Position numbers and translations under genes: made by a program
Notes under the pieces: generated by a model
Seen by the model: only the letters and a program-made list of their open reading frames with translations
Database searches by the model: none
What the model was told of the DNA's origin: nothing
Shown here: positions 1 through 9,055 of the stretch, in pieces
Position numbering within the stretch: position 1 is the stretch's first letter
How the letters are laid out: the number at the start of each line of letters is the position of its first letter
Assembly: GCF_001665685.1 (NCBI RefSeq)
Contig: NZ_LZTB01000035.1
Location: forward strand, 62,001-126,000
Reading direction: 5' to 3'
Source of the DNA: Mycobacterium sp. 852013-50091_SCH5140682
GTDB taxonomy: Bacteria; Actinomycetota; Actinomycetes; Mycobacteriales; Mycobacteriaceae
DNA: 64,000 nt

Positions 1-2
1 AC

Positions 3-803
3 CAGCAGTCGGGTCGCTATCGACTCGTCCGTTGGTGGGGTGACGCTGAAGCACTGACTCGAGATACCACCCAGATACGGCGATCTCCGCACGGATCTTA
101 CGAGTTGCTCATCCCTGTCCATGGTCATCTGCGGCTCGCCCAAGGGGACAGCGACATCGTCGCGGTGCCACACACGATGACGCTCACCTCGCTGGATGCT
201 GCGATGGATATGCGACATGGCGACAATGTCTCGGCGGTAGCCCTTGTCATTCCACGAGATCACCTTGACTCTCGACTGGCGCAGCCGACCAATGATCGTC
301 CGATATCGCTTGATGCGAGGCGCGGGCTCGGCCGGATCGTCGTCGATCAGCTACGCACGATCCGTGGCGAGCGCGATCAGCTGGACGGCTTCCAGTTCGA
401 CGCAGTCATGGACCGGATCGTCGACCTCATCGCCATCGCCTACAACGATCTCAGCGCACCGCTGGACGATGTTCCCACCGACGCACTAGTCGATTCAATC
501 CGCCGCTATGTGCGCAGCAACGCACACGATCCGGCGCTGACCGGCGCAGGTATCGCCGCAGGCTTGGGCTGGTCACTGCGCCATATTCAGAACCAACTGC
601 AACGCGTGGGCACCACACCCTCGGACCTGATCCGCGAGGAGCGGCTCGCACTGGCGCGACTTCGCCTTCAGGATCCCGGATGGCGGGCACAGAGCATCAC
701 CCAGATCGCCTTCTCCTCAGGATTCGGCGACCTGAGCACCTTCAGCAACGCCTACCACCGCAGCTTCGGAGAACGACCATCAGACACCCGCACATCTCAC
801 TGA
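3..803 (+). CDS. AraC-family transcriptional regulator, 5' end outside window
   Basis: The reading frame is open from base 3 without a stop, so the gene begins upstream of the window; about 266 codons are visible. The first part (GSYELLIPVHG, then PHTMTLTSLD) resembles the AraC-type ligand-binding/cupin region. The last 100 residues form the AraC double helix-turn-helix, ending with ITQIAFSSGFGDLSTFSNAYHRSFG, split here as a typical second HTH with the family F..A.R..FG ending. A TTG at 105 is in frame but would cut into the sensor domain, so it is probably not the start. It reads toward the SDR/thiolase pair that follows on the same strand and may control it (inference). Confidence 0.85.
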   Translation, partial: QQSGRYRLVRWWGDAEALTRDTTQIRRSPHGSYELLIPVHGHLRLAQGDSDIVAVPHTMTLTSLDAAMDMRHGDNVSAVALVIPRDHLDSRLAQPTNDRPISLDARRGLGRIVVDQLRTIRGERDQLDGFQFDAVMDRIVDLIAIAYNDLSAPLDDVPTDALVDSIRRYVRSNAHDPALTGAGIAAGLGWSLRHIQNQLQRVGTTPSDLIREERLALARLRLQDPGWRAQSITQIAFSSGFGDLSTFSNAYHRSFGERPSDTRTSH

Positions 804-899
804 ACTATCCTGCCCGCGTTGGTTAAATACCGCGCGCACAACAACATACGTGCGCAAGGCTCCAAGCTAGTACGCCGCACCATCTCTTAGCGTCGAAGC

Positions 900-1730
900 A
901 TGGAACCTACAACTCATCCTCTCGCCGATAACGACACCCTGTTCTCTGTCAGCGGCCGCATAGCCGTGGTGACCGGAGGATCCCGAGGAATCGGCGCCAT
1001 GATCGCCCGCGGGCTGGTCACCGACGGTGCCGATGTGATCATCACCAGCCGTAAAGTCGAACAGTGCCGCGCAACTGCCCACCAGATCAATAGCGAGGCA
1101 GAGACTCTCGGAGGTTCAGGCCGCTGTAGCTACATCAGCGCCGATCTCTCGACGCCAACCGGCGTCGAACATCTAGTCAACTCGGTCAACGATCGCCACG
1201 AGCACATCGACATCCTGGTCAACAACGCCGGCACCACGTGGGGAGCACCCCTGGAGGATTACCCAATCGCCGGCTGGAGCAAGGTCCTGAACACCAACCT
1301 AGTCTCCCCATTCAGCATCATCGTCGGCCTACTCCCGTTGCTGCGCAAAGGCGCCAACGCGGAGCATCCCGCCAGAATCATCAACATCGGCAGCGTCGAC
1401 GGGCTGGTCGCACCGCGGTGGGAGAACTACTCCTACAGCGCCAGCAAGGCGGGCCTGCATATGCTCACCCGCCATCTAGCCGGCCGCCTGGCACCAGACA
1501 GCATCACGGTCAACGCCATCGCCCCCGGGCCGTTCCTCACCGACATGCTCAGCCACGTCGCGGCCGACCCCGCGCAGGAAGACGAGCTGCTCAACACCGT
1601 CCCCCTCGGCCGCTACGGCCAAGCCGGCGACATCGTCGGCGCCGTCAGATTCCTCTCCTCAACAGCCGGGGCGTTCGTCACCGCAGCTGTACTTCCGGTC
1701 GACGGCGGATTCAGCGGCGCCACGAACTGA
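900..1730 (+). CDS. SDR family NAD(P)-dependent oxidoreductase
   Basis: A classical short-chain dehydrogenase of 276 residues. It has the nucleotide-binding TGGSRGIG at residues 25-32, NNAG at 108-111, catalytic Ser about 165, Tyr179 and Lys183 (YSASK), and a C-terminal PVDGGF. It is expected to interconvert an alcohol or 3-hydroxyacyl group and a ketone in the cytosol. The substrate is not evident; FabG-like and 3-hydroxyacyl-CoA dehydrogenase roles are both possible. The thiolase starts 47 bases downstream, so the pair may act as 3-hydroxyacyl dehydrogenation followed by thiolysis (inference). No clear Shine-Dalgarno precedes the ATG. Confidence 0.9.
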   Translation: MEPTTHPLADNDTLFSVSGRIAVVTGGSRGIGAMIARGLVTDGADVIITSRKVEQCRATAHQINSEAETLGGSGRCSYISADLSTPTGVEHLVNSVNDRHEHIDILVNNAGTTWGAPLEDYPIAGWSKVLNTNLVSPFSIIVGLLPLLRKGANAEHPARIINIGSVDGLVAPRWENYSYSASKAGLHMLTRHLAGRLAPDSITVNAIAPGPFLTDMLSHVAADPAQEDELLNTVPLGRYGQAGDIVGAVRFLSSTAGAFVTAAVLPVDGGFSGATN

Positions 1731-1777
1731 ACCCGCATCCCGACAGCACACATCACCAACGCCACAGGAGGACCCGC

Positions 1778-2992
1778 ATGCCCGAAGCCGTCATCGTCTC
1801 CACTGCCCGAACCCCGATCGGCCGCGCCGTCAAAGGATCCCTCAAAGACCTTCGCGCCGACGACCTCGCGGCACACGCAGTGCACGCCGCATTGGCCAAA
1901 GTCCCCGAACTCGATCCGACCCAGATCGACGACCTTATGCTCGGTGTCGGCCAACCGGCAGGCGAATCCGGAAACAACCTAGGCCGAGCCGTAGCCGTCT
2001 TGGCCGGCCTAGATCAACTCCCCGGTGTCACGGTCAATCGCTACTGTTCAAGCAGTTTGCAGACGACTCGTATGGCACTGCACGCCATACGATCTGGTGA
2101 AGGGGACGTATTCGTCTCTGCCGGCGTAGAGACTGTCAGTCGATACTTCAACGGCGCCTCGGACAACCCCGAAGGACGGAACCCCCTCTTTGCCGATGCT
2201 CAGTCCCGCACCGCCGCCCGCGCAAAGGACAACCTCGGCTGGACTGATCCCCGAGCCGGGGATCGCCTGCCAGATCTCTACATCGCGATGGGTCAGACTG
2301 CAGAGAACGTGGCCGACTTCAAAGGAGTCAGCCGCGCCGATCAGGACGCCTTCGCTGTGCGCAGCCAGAACCGCGCCGAAGCGGCCATCCAGTACGGCTT
2401 TTGGGGCCGCGACATCACCCCTGTACGTCTACCCGACGGCAGCTATGTAAGCACCGACGACTGCCCACGCACCGACGTCACTCTTGAAGCCGTATCGACA
2501 CTGCCACCGGTGTTCAGAACAGGCGGAACTGTAACTGCGGGCAACAGCTGCCCGCTCAACGACGGTGCAGCCGCGCTCGTGGTGATGTCTGATTCCAAGG
2601 CAGCCGAACTCGGTATCACTCCGCTTGCGCGCATTGTCAGCACAGGCGTCACCGGATTGTCACCAGAGATCATGGGACTCGGGCCTGTTGAAGCGAGCAG
2701 GCAGGCATTGCGACGGGCCAACCTCGACATCGGCGATATCGACCTGGTCGAGATCAACGAGGCTTTCGCTGCCCAAGTTATCCCCTCCATGCGAGAACTA
2801 GGTGTGGACGAACACAAAGTCAATATCAACGGTGGCGCTATCGCACTCGGCCATCCTTTCGGCATGACGGGTGCCCGGATCACCAGCACGCTGATCAACT
2901 CGATGATGTTCCATGACAAGCAATTCGGGCTAGAAACCATGTGCGTCGGGGGTGGCCAAGGCATGGCTATGATTCTCGAACGTCTGTCGTAA
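1778..2992 (+). CDS. Thiolase family protein (acetyl-CoA C-acyltransferase)
   Basis: A 404-residue thiolase that cleaves 3-ketoacyl-CoA with CoA, or runs in reverse. The nucleophilic Cys90 sits in NRYCSSSLQT. The C-terminal half has NEAF, the GHPFGMTGAR histidine loop and the second active-site cysteine in MCVGGGQG. The ATG at 1778 is chosen because AGGAGGA lies 6 bases upstream and the product begins with the usual MPEAVIVSTARTPIG-type N-terminus; the frame is open further upstream but reads in the shadow of the SDR. It probably forms an operon with the SDR at 900. Confidence 0.93.
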   Translation: MPEAVIVSTARTPIGRAVKGSLKDLRADDLAAHAVHAALAKVPELDPTQIDDLMLGVGQPAGESGNNLGRAVAVLAGLDQLPGVTVNRYCSSSLQTTRMALHAIRSGEGDVFVSAGVETVSRYFNGASDNPEGRNPLFADAQSRTAARAKDNLGWTDPRAGDRLPDLYIAMGQTAENVADFKGVSRADQDAFAVRSQNRAEAAIQYGFWGRDITPVRLPDGSYVSTDDCPRTDVTLEAVSTLPPVFRTGGTVTAGNSCPLNDGAAALVVMSDSKAAELGITPLARIVSTGVTGLSPEIMGLGPVEASRQALRRANLDIGDIDLVEINEAFAAQVIPSMRELGVDEHKVNINGGAIALGHPFGMTGARITSTLINSMMFHDKQFGLETMCVGGGQGMAMILERLS

Positions 2993-3103
2993 CATGTCCC
3001 AGGGTTGGTGGCGTCACTCAACTCGGGCATCCAGTGACGTCATGGACCGGAATGCGACTCTCGCACGCACCGCGACCAAGCACGATTCGCCCTGCGACCC
3101 CAC

Positions 3104-3517
3104 CTAACTCATCAGACGGGTGATGGCGGCCCAGTATGCCTGACGCTCCTCGACATGCATCGTCGGGGCGAAAGCGACGACTACTGTCATCACCTGGCGC
3201 ATGCCGTGATCTGCTGCATATACCTGAGCCGCACCACTTGTGCGAAATGAGAGAACTTGCATACGCTCGGTGGTAATCGACTGCGCACATCCGATCCTCG
3301 GACAGTCCGCGGCACTGGTGTCCACGGACCGCCCCAGCTGTAACCCGCTGCGCTTCAGTTCCTCAACAACATCACGTGCTATGTGAGAGCTACTAGCCGA
3401 ACCTGACTGTGGGGTTTCAGTGTGTGGAGCTGTGGATATCCCACAGGCGGAGCCAAATACGGCGCAGAAGCCTCCCACGCTGACGGAAATAGCAACGCTC
3501 GATACTCGGGACCGCAT
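3104..3517 (-). CDS. Possible exported lipoprotein, unknown function
   Basis: From the internal Met at 3517 the product is about 137 residues. It starts with a short basic segment (MRSR), a hydrophobic stretch and FGSAC, which could serve as a lipobox with Cys25, although Gly at -3 is unusual. The mature part has VVEELKRSGLQLG, spaced cysteines (DCPRIGC) and a hydrophobic VMTVVVAF segment. The open frame extends to 3586 and another ATG at 3559 is possible; neither start has a clear Shine-Dalgarno. I do not recognise a domain. It is convergent with the thiolase. Confidence 0.5.
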   Translation of the reverse strand: MRSRVSSVAISVSVGGFCAVFGSACGISTAPHTETPQSGSASSSHIARDVVEELKRSGLQLGRSVDTSAADCPRIGCAQSITTERMQVLSFRTSGAAQVYAADHGMRQVMTVVVAFAPTMHVEERQAYWAAITRLMS

Positions 3518-3720
3518 CAACGCGATCAAACCAACCTGGCCTGAATGTGCTTGACTCATAACGATCCACGCAGGCCGAGGCACCAATTCCCATCAGCGAG
3601 ATCGCCAAACGGTCTGCCGGCATTTCTTACTCGCCCGGCGATCGAGCTCGCTGGACCCGGGTGCCACCACGCACGGGGAGGGGGCCTAAACGGGCGTGTC
3701 AGACGACTCTGGTTCACGGG

Positions 3721-4575
3721 TCAGCGTTGCTCTAGGTGGGATTCGACGAGTTTGACGAGCGCGGCGAGCCGATAGCGGCGAGGCACGAGGATAGGAATAC
3801 TCCAGGGCGAGAATGCATCTGCAGCCACCGGCCCCACGCACGCGACCACAATGTCGCCCCGTAGCGCATCGACGACGGCAGATTCGCGACCGGCGATTGC
3901 GGCGGCGCGCATGACCGAGGCGACGGCAGGCGCCGATGTGAAGGTGAGTGCGTCGAGAGCATGACCGACGACCAGATCGAGAAGTTCATCAAGCCGCGCC
4001 GGCGACTCAGGTCCTTCGACGCGGTAGATCGAGGCGATAATCACATCAGCACCCCGCTCGCGCAGGACCTGAGCTGCGCGATCCAGCGAGAGGCCATGCT
4101 CCTGCACGACGATTCGCTTACCAGACAGGTCCCTGCGGCATAGGTAGGCCAGGACATCTGCGAAGCATTCACTCTGCGGCGACCAGTCGACGCGTACACC
4201 CCGCCCGACCAGTGCACCGGCTGACTTCGGTCCCCGAGCCAACACCTCGGCGCCGGCGGCGACTCGGACCAGATCGTGACCCAATCCCCATGCGTCGGCG
4301 GATTCGAACCAGGAGTTTATGCCGGTACCGGTTGTCGCCAGAAACAGATCCACAGGCCGGCCCACGACGGCCTTCGTAGTACGGCGAAGCTCCCGTTCGT
4401 CGATCATCGACGGGACAAGTGACAGCGCGGGCGCCCACATGATATCGGCGCCGCGTCGCTGGAACATCTCGATCTGTTCTCGGGCCTTCCGAGCCGCTGT
4501 CACTCCGATCAGTCGACCTTCAAGGGACCGCCCAGCGGGTGACGAATCATCTTGTCGCAGCGGTGATGCCGTCAC
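3721..4575 (-). CDS. Uroporphyrinogen-III synthase (HemD)-like protein without C-terminal regulator domain
   Basis: A 284-residue protein with a GTG start. The two-lobed HemD fold is indicated by LIGVTAARKAREQIEMFQRRGA near residue 21, split by DLFLATTGTGINSWF, followed by GKRIVVQEHG, YRVEGPESP and DALTFTSAPAV. Mycobacteria carry a longer HemD-like protein with a C-terminal winged-helix domain (Rv0260c type, from memory); this one stops right after the second lobe, at ESHLEQR. It stands alone between unrelated genes, so a role in tetrapyrrole synthesis is not shown by context. A regulatory or paralogous function is equally possible. Confidence 0.75.
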   Translation of the reverse strand: MTASPLRQDDSSPAGRSLEGRLIGVTAARKAREQIEMFQRRGADIMWAPALSLVPSMIDERELRRTTKAVVGRPVDLFLATTGTGINSWFESADAWGLGHDLVRVAAGAEVLARGPKSAGALVGRGVRVDWSPQSECFADVLAYLCRRDLSGKRIVVQEHGLSLDRAAQVLRERGADVIIASIYRVEGPESPARLDELLDLVVGHALDALTFTSAPAVASVMRAAAIAGRESAVVDALRGDIVVACVGPVAADAFSPWSIPILVPRRYRLAALVKLVESHLEQR

Positions 4576-5074
4576 GTCCTGCGGCCCAACCAGGCGGCGG
4601 GGCCACTCTCACCGTCAAGCGTCATGTGTTGATGCTGGCATCGCTACCAGCTACTTGCCGTTGACGAGGTTCGATCTCGTCATAGCGACAACGAGATGAA
4701 AGACGCTGCCCGCGTGGATATTTACGAACGAGCTTTCTAGCGCCTGGTCGATGGCGATCAAGAGCGTTGACCCCTCCTGGGCTTGCGACGAAACCGGCCA
4801 CTTCATCATCGTCGGCGCGTTCGGACATCGCCAGCGGCGATCGCGCCAGGCTGCGTTAGGTTGCTGCCATAGTGTTATAGCTGCGTGCCAAGGCTTTTCG
4901 TATCGGCAAGCAGAGACAGTCGCAATACCCAGGAGCCGAACCTTCAGTAGTATTGAACAGTAGTATTGAACTTCGTCGGTGAACAGCCTCAGGCCCAGCG
5001 CGGTCCATTACCGAAAATCGGTGGCACTCACTGCTCAGTGACCGCCACTAACAACCGATGACATAAGGAGATTC
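4576..5074 (+). other. Intergenic stretch without a convincing gene
   Basis: Short open frames exist on both strands, but none has a good ribosome-binding site, recognisable domain or convincing composition. The only structure I see is a 13-base tandem repeat near 4945, listed separately. The last 15 bases hold AAGGAG, the ribosome-binding site for the MhuD-like gene. Confidence 0.5.
4945..4970 (+). repeat. 13-bp perfect tandem duplication
   Basis: Two adjacent exact copies of CAGTAGTATTGAA, at 4945-4957 and 4958-4970, about 105 bases before the MhuD-like gene. It may be a slippage duplication or a direct-repeat binding site; nothing else supports a function. Confidence 0.7.
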
Positions 5075-5371
5075 ATGTCTGTGGTGAAGATCAATGCCCT
5101 GCATGTTCCGGCAGGCCAGGGCGCTGAATTGGAGGGGCGCTTTGCCGCACGGGCGCGCATGGTCGACGGCGAACCCGGGTTCGAGGGTTTCACCTTGTTG
5201 CGCCCAGTCAAAGGCGAAGATCGGTACTTCGTGATGACGATCTGGGAGAGCCAGGAGTCCTTTGATGCCTGGCGGGCGAAGGCGGTTGACCACGAGCCGG
5301 TCGCCGACGGACGCAAACCGGTGGCCACTGGGGCCGACCTGCTCGAGTTCGAAGTCGTCGACCTGTCCTGA
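5075..5371 (+). CDS. MhuD-like heme-degrading monooxygenase (ABM fold)
   Basis: This 98-residue protein resembles mycobacterial MhuD along its whole length: SVVKINALHVPAG at the N-terminus, GFTLLRPVKGEDRYFV at 39-53 and PVATGADLLEFEVV at the C-terminus. Asn7 and Trp66, which line the heme pocket of MhuD, are conserved. The axial heme ligand His75 is not: residue 75 is Pro, and the nearest His is residue 73. The ATG has AAGGAG 7 bases upstream. Known MhuD opens heme to release iron. With the ligand changed, this protein may bind heme differently or be an ABM monooxygenase for another substrate. There are no iron-uptake genes nearby. Confidence 0.82.
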   Translation: MSVVKINALHVPAGQGAELEGRFAARARMVDGEPGFEGFTLLRPVKGEDRYFVMTIWESQESFDAWRAKAVDHEPVADGRKPVATGADLLEFEVVDLS

Positions 5372-5556
5372 AGGCATCAGGACGAAGAGCCTCTACGGAC
5401 TCAGCGTATCGGTGGAAGCTCTTAGGCACTATCGGCTGGCTCCCGCGCTCTTGGTTACAATTCGAGGCGGTCGGTTGCGGATCGGCTACTTCCTAACGAT
5501 TTCGGCACCTCCTCGCCCCGCCAGGTATCGGCAAACAGCGGAGGGTTGACGCGACG

Positions 5557-5855
5557 CGTGATATACAGCGTCGTCAACCTGTCCAAGTCATGGGCGAACG
5601 AGTTCGGCACCAAGGGCATTCGCGGCAACATCGTCATCGTCTCTCCGGGGCCGACCCGCACCGCCCGATGAGACAGGGACGGCGGGTTCACTGACAGTCT
5701 GGCTGCCGAGTACGGCCTCGACCGCGAAGCCGCCATCAAACACTTCGCCACCGAGGTGCGCAAGCTCCCGGTCGGGCACATTGGGGCCCAGAAGACGTCG
5801 CCGCAATCGTGTTCCTGGCATCCGATCTCGCCAGGCAGGTCACCGGTTCACGCTG
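5557..5855 (+). pseudogene. SDR remnant, C-terminal half only, with stop and frameshift
   Basis: Translation of 5557-5668 gives SVVNLSKSWANEFGTKGIRG, then SPGPTRTAR and an in-frame TGA at 5669-5671. The same frame resumes with DSLAAEYGLDREAAIKHF and KLPVGHIG. After a frameshift near 5793 it continues as EDVAAIVFLASDLARQVTGS. This is the second half of a classical SDR, including the region after the catalytic Tyr, but the nucleotide-binding half is absent. It is a dead gene fragment. Confidence 0.75.
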
Positions 5856-5857
5856 TC

Positions 5858-6132
5858 TGACAATGACTCTCATACCCTCGTCGTCGGCGCTCTCGGAGTG
5901 ATCGGGCGCGACGTCGTCGACCACCTCAACGACCGGGACCGACCCGTGCTCGGCGTGGGCCGCCGCACACCCGCAGCGGATCAGCAGACGCGCTCAGCCC
6001 GCGTGACAACTGACATCGCCGACCCAGACAGCATCATCGACCAGCTCCGCGATGTCACGCACCTGGTATTCGCCGCCTGCCAGGAACACGCCACTCTGGC
6101 CGACAGGGTCGCACCCAAGATGGCGCTGCTGC
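5858..6132 (+). pseudogene. Atypical SDR (PRISE/epimerase-like) N-terminal remnant
   Basis: The frame reads HTLVVGALGVIGRDVVDHL, then DLPVLGVGRRTP-like sequence, VTTDIADPDSIIDQLRDV and THLVFAACQEHATLAD, ending VAPKMALL. This matches the first 90 or so residues of the progesterone-5-beta-reductase/iridoid-synthase-like NAD-binding family (GxxGxxG near the start, acidic residue after strand 3). After about 6132 the similarity stops and the frame continues as low-quality sequence. It abuts the preceding SDR remnant, so this is a junction of two broken genes. Confidence 0.65.
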
Positions 6133-6392
6133 CCCTGCACCCTCGACGCGCCGCGCCGAGCCAACGCACCACTGCGCGACGTCACCCTTCGCAGTTGCAC
6201 TCGCTGAGGAGCTCTTGCCCAGTGCGGAGCACAACCTTGCCCGCGACAACCCTAGCCGTTGCTACTGCGCCAGACGCTCACAGCCGCACAACAAGCGATC
6301 GGGCAACCGAGCCCCAAACGCCCCTCACCCCGCTAGGGGGTGGGGCAATTTTGCGGCAGCGGGCCAGTTTTCAGGAACCGTTGACGCCCGCT

Positions 6393-7175
6393 TCACCAAC
6401 CTCCGTAAGCCATCCATCCGCCGTCCACTGCGATTGTCGTCCCTGTGATGTACGAAGCAGCAGGCGAGACCAAGAAGCTGACGACCGTGGCGACCTCTTC
6501 GGCGCTGGCCAGGCGGCCCAATGGTGTGCGTCGCTCGATGTCGCTCGTGGTAAATCCGCCGGCCGCCATAGTGTGTTCGACGAATGGTGTTGCGACATAG
6601 GCCGGACTGACCGCAATGACTCGAATATTCCTAGCGGCCCAGTCTACCGCCAGGGCCTTCGTGAGTCCCTCCAGACCATGTTTGGCGGTGACGTATGCCG
6701 CGCGGCCAGGTATTGCAATCGATCCGGCCACAGAGGAGACATTCACGATCGTCCCGCCTCGTTGGATCATGGCGCGCGCAGCCGCCTGGGCGCAGAACAA
6801 CGGCCCTGTTAAGTTGGTTGCAAGGACCTCTGCCCACTCGGGAGCGGTGATGTCTTCCGCGTGCTTGACTAGCGATATTCCCGCGTTGTTTACGAGCGTG
6901 TCCAGTCGCCCGAACGCGTTGAGGGCGGCTTCCACCAGCTGCTGCCCGGCCGCCGGCAGACCGACGTCGGCCCCGATCCCGATCGCAGTGCCACCCGCAT
7001 CATTGATTTCAGCCGCAACTCGCTCGGCATTCCGCGAATCTCGCGAATTGACAACCACTTTCACGCCCCGAGAGGCCAGCTCGCCTGCTATGGCTCGACC
7101 GATCCCTGAGCTGGATCCCGTGACAATAGCCACCGATCCCTGCAACGCATCGGTGGCACCAGATGACGAGTTCAC
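6393..7175 (-). CDS. SDR family oxidoreductase
   Basis: A classical SDR of about 260 residues: VAIVTGSSSGIGRAI for cofactor binding, NNAGIS, NVSSVAG with the catalytic Ser, YVTAKHG with Tyr/Lys, and a C-terminal AVDGGW. The frame extends upstream to 7319. I prefer the GTG at 7175 because GGAAAGG lies 6 bases before it and this gives normal SDR length; an ATG at 7208, preceded by GGAAAG, is the alternative. The substrate is unknown. A LysR gene lies directly upstream on the same strand and could regulate it. Confidence 0.88.
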   Translation of the reverse strand: MNSSSGATDALQGSVAIVTGSSSGIGRAIAGELASRGVKVVVNSRDSRNAERVAAEINDAGGTAIGIGADVGLPAAGQQLVEAALNAFGRLDTLVNNAGISLVKHAEDITAPEWAEVLATNLTGPLFCAQAAARAMIQRGGTIVNVSSVAGSIAIPGRAAYVTAKHGLEGLTKALAVDWAARNIRVIAVSPAYVATPFVEHTMAAGGFTTSDIERRTPLGRLASAEEVATVVSFLVSPAASYITGTTIAVDGGWMAYGGW

Positions 7176-7340
7176 AGTAGGCCTTTCCAGCGGATGGCGG
7201 CGTTGCATACCGTCGCTTTCCGAATCGGTAGGGGGTTCGAGTCGCACGCGTTCGAACGTTCGTCCGACGATGTTGCCGCCGGGACCCAGGATCAACTTCG
7301 TAGTCGAGTGTCCGTGCATCCGAAACTCGGATCGACGCGC

Positions 7341-8264
7341 TCACCGCATGTCAATCGTGGACGGTGGCACGGGTGCGGAGAGGATCGTAGCCCGCAGAGC
7401 CTTCGCCGCAGGTGATCCTCCCAAACCTGGGGCGTAGAACACCGCAACCTCGCGGTAGAGGCAAGGTTCGACGTTGACCACAGATACACCGTCGGTTCTT
7501 ACAGTCTCCAACGCGAGTTGATTGGTGAAACCCAGAGCCAAGCCAGCGCGCACCAACCCAACCAGTCCTTGCGGCTGATCCGAAAGGAACCTTATTCGCG
7601 GTTCAACCCCGTGTCCATTCAACAGTCGGATCGCTTCGGTATCGTGCATGTGCTGGCCCGCAAGGACCAGCTGCTGCTCAGCGAGCTCAGCGAGCTGCAC
7701 AGAGCGGCGTCCTGAGAACGCATGCCCCACCGGAACGACCAACCGCATTGGCTCCCGCCAGAGCGGTTCGCTCTCGAATCCGTGTGCGCTGCGCGGAGCA
7801 GGTAGGAGGGGTCTGATGGCGACGAGGGCTGGGCCTCGATCAAGTGTGGCATCGATGCCGAGGACGGCTTGTTCGAGCAGCTCGACGCGGACTCCCGGGT
7901 ACTCCGAGGAGAACCGTGTGAGGACGCCGGGCACGAATGACGCGCTAGCGCTGGGATATGTCACTAGCGCCACATCGCCGCGGACGAGCCCTTGCACCGA
8001 TGCCATCGCGTTTCGGCCGGACTCCAGTTCCTCGAGCATGGCGCGCGCGTGAGGAACAAACGCTTCGCCAGCTGGGGTGAGGCGCACGGGACGATGATCG
8101 CGGTCGAACAGCTGCGTGGAAAGGTACTGCTCCAATGACGCGATATAACTCGAAATCCGGCCCTGCGATCGGTACAGCTGCGTCGCTGCGGAGGTGAATG
8201 CTCCGTGGTCGACGACGGCCAGAAACGCTATCAGCCAGTCGATTTGCACCTTTGTATACTCCAC
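7341..8264 (-). CDS. LysR-family transcriptional regulator
   Basis: A 307-residue regulator. The N-terminal winged HTH is FLAVVDHGAFTSAATQLYRSQGRISSYIASLEQ, which I quote only in part as a family match, followed by LFDRDHRPVRLTPAGEAF. The effector domain spans about residues 90-300. Its segment DQPQGLVGLVRAGLALGFTN closely resembles that of the second LysR at 16874, so the two are related and may sense related ligands. It lies upstream of the SDR on the same strand rather than divergent from a target. Confidence 0.9.
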   Translation of the reverse strand: MEYTKVQIDWLIAFLAVVDHGAFTSAATQLYRSQGRISSYIASLEQYLSTQLFDRDHRPVRLTPAGEAFVPHARAMLEELESGRNAMASVQGLVRGDVALVTYPSASASFVPGVLTRFSSEYPGVRVELLEQAVLGIDATLDRGPALVAIRPLLPAPRSAHGFESEPLWREPMRLVVPVGHAFSGRRSVQLAELAEQQLVLAGQHMHDTEAIRLLNGHGVEPRIRFLSDQPQGLVGLVRAGLALGFTNQLALETVRTDGVSVVNVEPCLYREVAVFYAPGLGGSPAAKALRATILSAPVPPSTIDMR

Positions 8265-8563
8265 GCTCTAGGGCCGTGACTGTCAAGGACCTCCATTATT
8301 GAGCGGCGCTCACTTTTGCATCCTGAATGCCATACGCCCGCCGAACCCCTCCTGCCTTTTCAACACAACTCTGGCGCCGTCTGGCACCACCTCTTTCCCT
8401 GTCGCAGCACAGAACCCAACCCTGGAGAACAGGCTGCCTCATCATGTCGCGGAGGATACGCCCCACCGCTCAGAAGCAGTCTCGTCGGGCCGACCGGGCC
8501 GACCCGGGGAGATGCTTTAACGGCAACGCATTTGTCCACCGCGATAACCTTGGTGCATCACCT
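8265..8563 (+). other. Intergenic region upstream of LysR gene
   Basis: Overlapping short open frames are present on the plus strand, but none has a plausible start site or domain. I see no repeat or clear hairpin. It should contain the LysR promoter and the 3' end of the PPOX-fold transcript. Confidence 0.4.
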
Positions 8564-9055
8564 CTAGCCCATCACAACGACCCGGTCAGGCCGGATGTAG
8601 TACAAGCGCCTAACCTCACCCCGATCGTCCCGATTCGGGTAGACATCCACACCGAGGTAGAGGGCAGCGGCCCTGTTGATCGTTTCGGTGGCAAGGTGAC
8701 CACTCTCTACGTCGTCCTCGTCGACCACACGGACCACCTGTCCCTGCAGACTGACCCAAACAAACGGGTCCTTGGGATCTACGATAAGGAATGAGACGTG
8801 TGGGCGCGCTGCGAGGTTGCGAGCTTTGTGTCGCCCGCGGGCGGTGTTGAACAGCAGGTGTTCACCGTCATCCATGAGCCACACCGGGGTGAGTTGAACA
8901 CTGCCGCTTGCGTTGACAGTGGACATGGCCGCGGTGTAAGCGCCACGCAGCAGTCTGAGATGGGAGTCTGGCAGGTCGGCGATGCCACCAGCGCGCCGGT
9001 CCCCAATCTCCTGTTGATTCTCTTCACCTACCGGGATGATCTTTCCAATTTCCAT
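8564..9055 (-). CDS. PPOX-class (FMN/F420-binding split-barrel) protein
   Basis: A 163-residue protein of the pyridoxamine-5'-phosphate-oxidase fold. Visible blocks are LLRGAYTAAMSTVNASGSVQLTPVW, given here as the first strands, then GEHLLFNTARGRHKARNLAA for cofactor phosphate contacts, VSFLIVDP and WVSLQGQVV. The C-terminus has YIRPDRVVVMG. Mycobacterial relatives often use F420 for reductive chemistry. The ATG at 9055 is chosen because GAGGA lies 5 bases upstream; an upstream TTG is less likely. The substrate is unknown, and its position beside an amidohydrolase suggests catabolism. Confidence 0.82.
   Translation of the reverse strand: MEIGKIIPVGEENQQEIGDRRAGGIADLPDSHLRLLRGAYTAAMSTVNASGSVQLTPVWLMDDGEHLLFNTARGRHKARNLAARPHVSFLIVDPKDPFVWVSLQGQVVRVVDEDDVESGHLATETINRAAALYLGVDVYPNRDDRGEVRRLYYIRPDRVVVMG

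Noticed and set aside
1238..1777. Upstream extension of the thiolase frame
   Set aside because: It overlaps the SDR in another frame and is Arg/Pro-rich; the ATG at 1778 has a strong ribosome-binding site.
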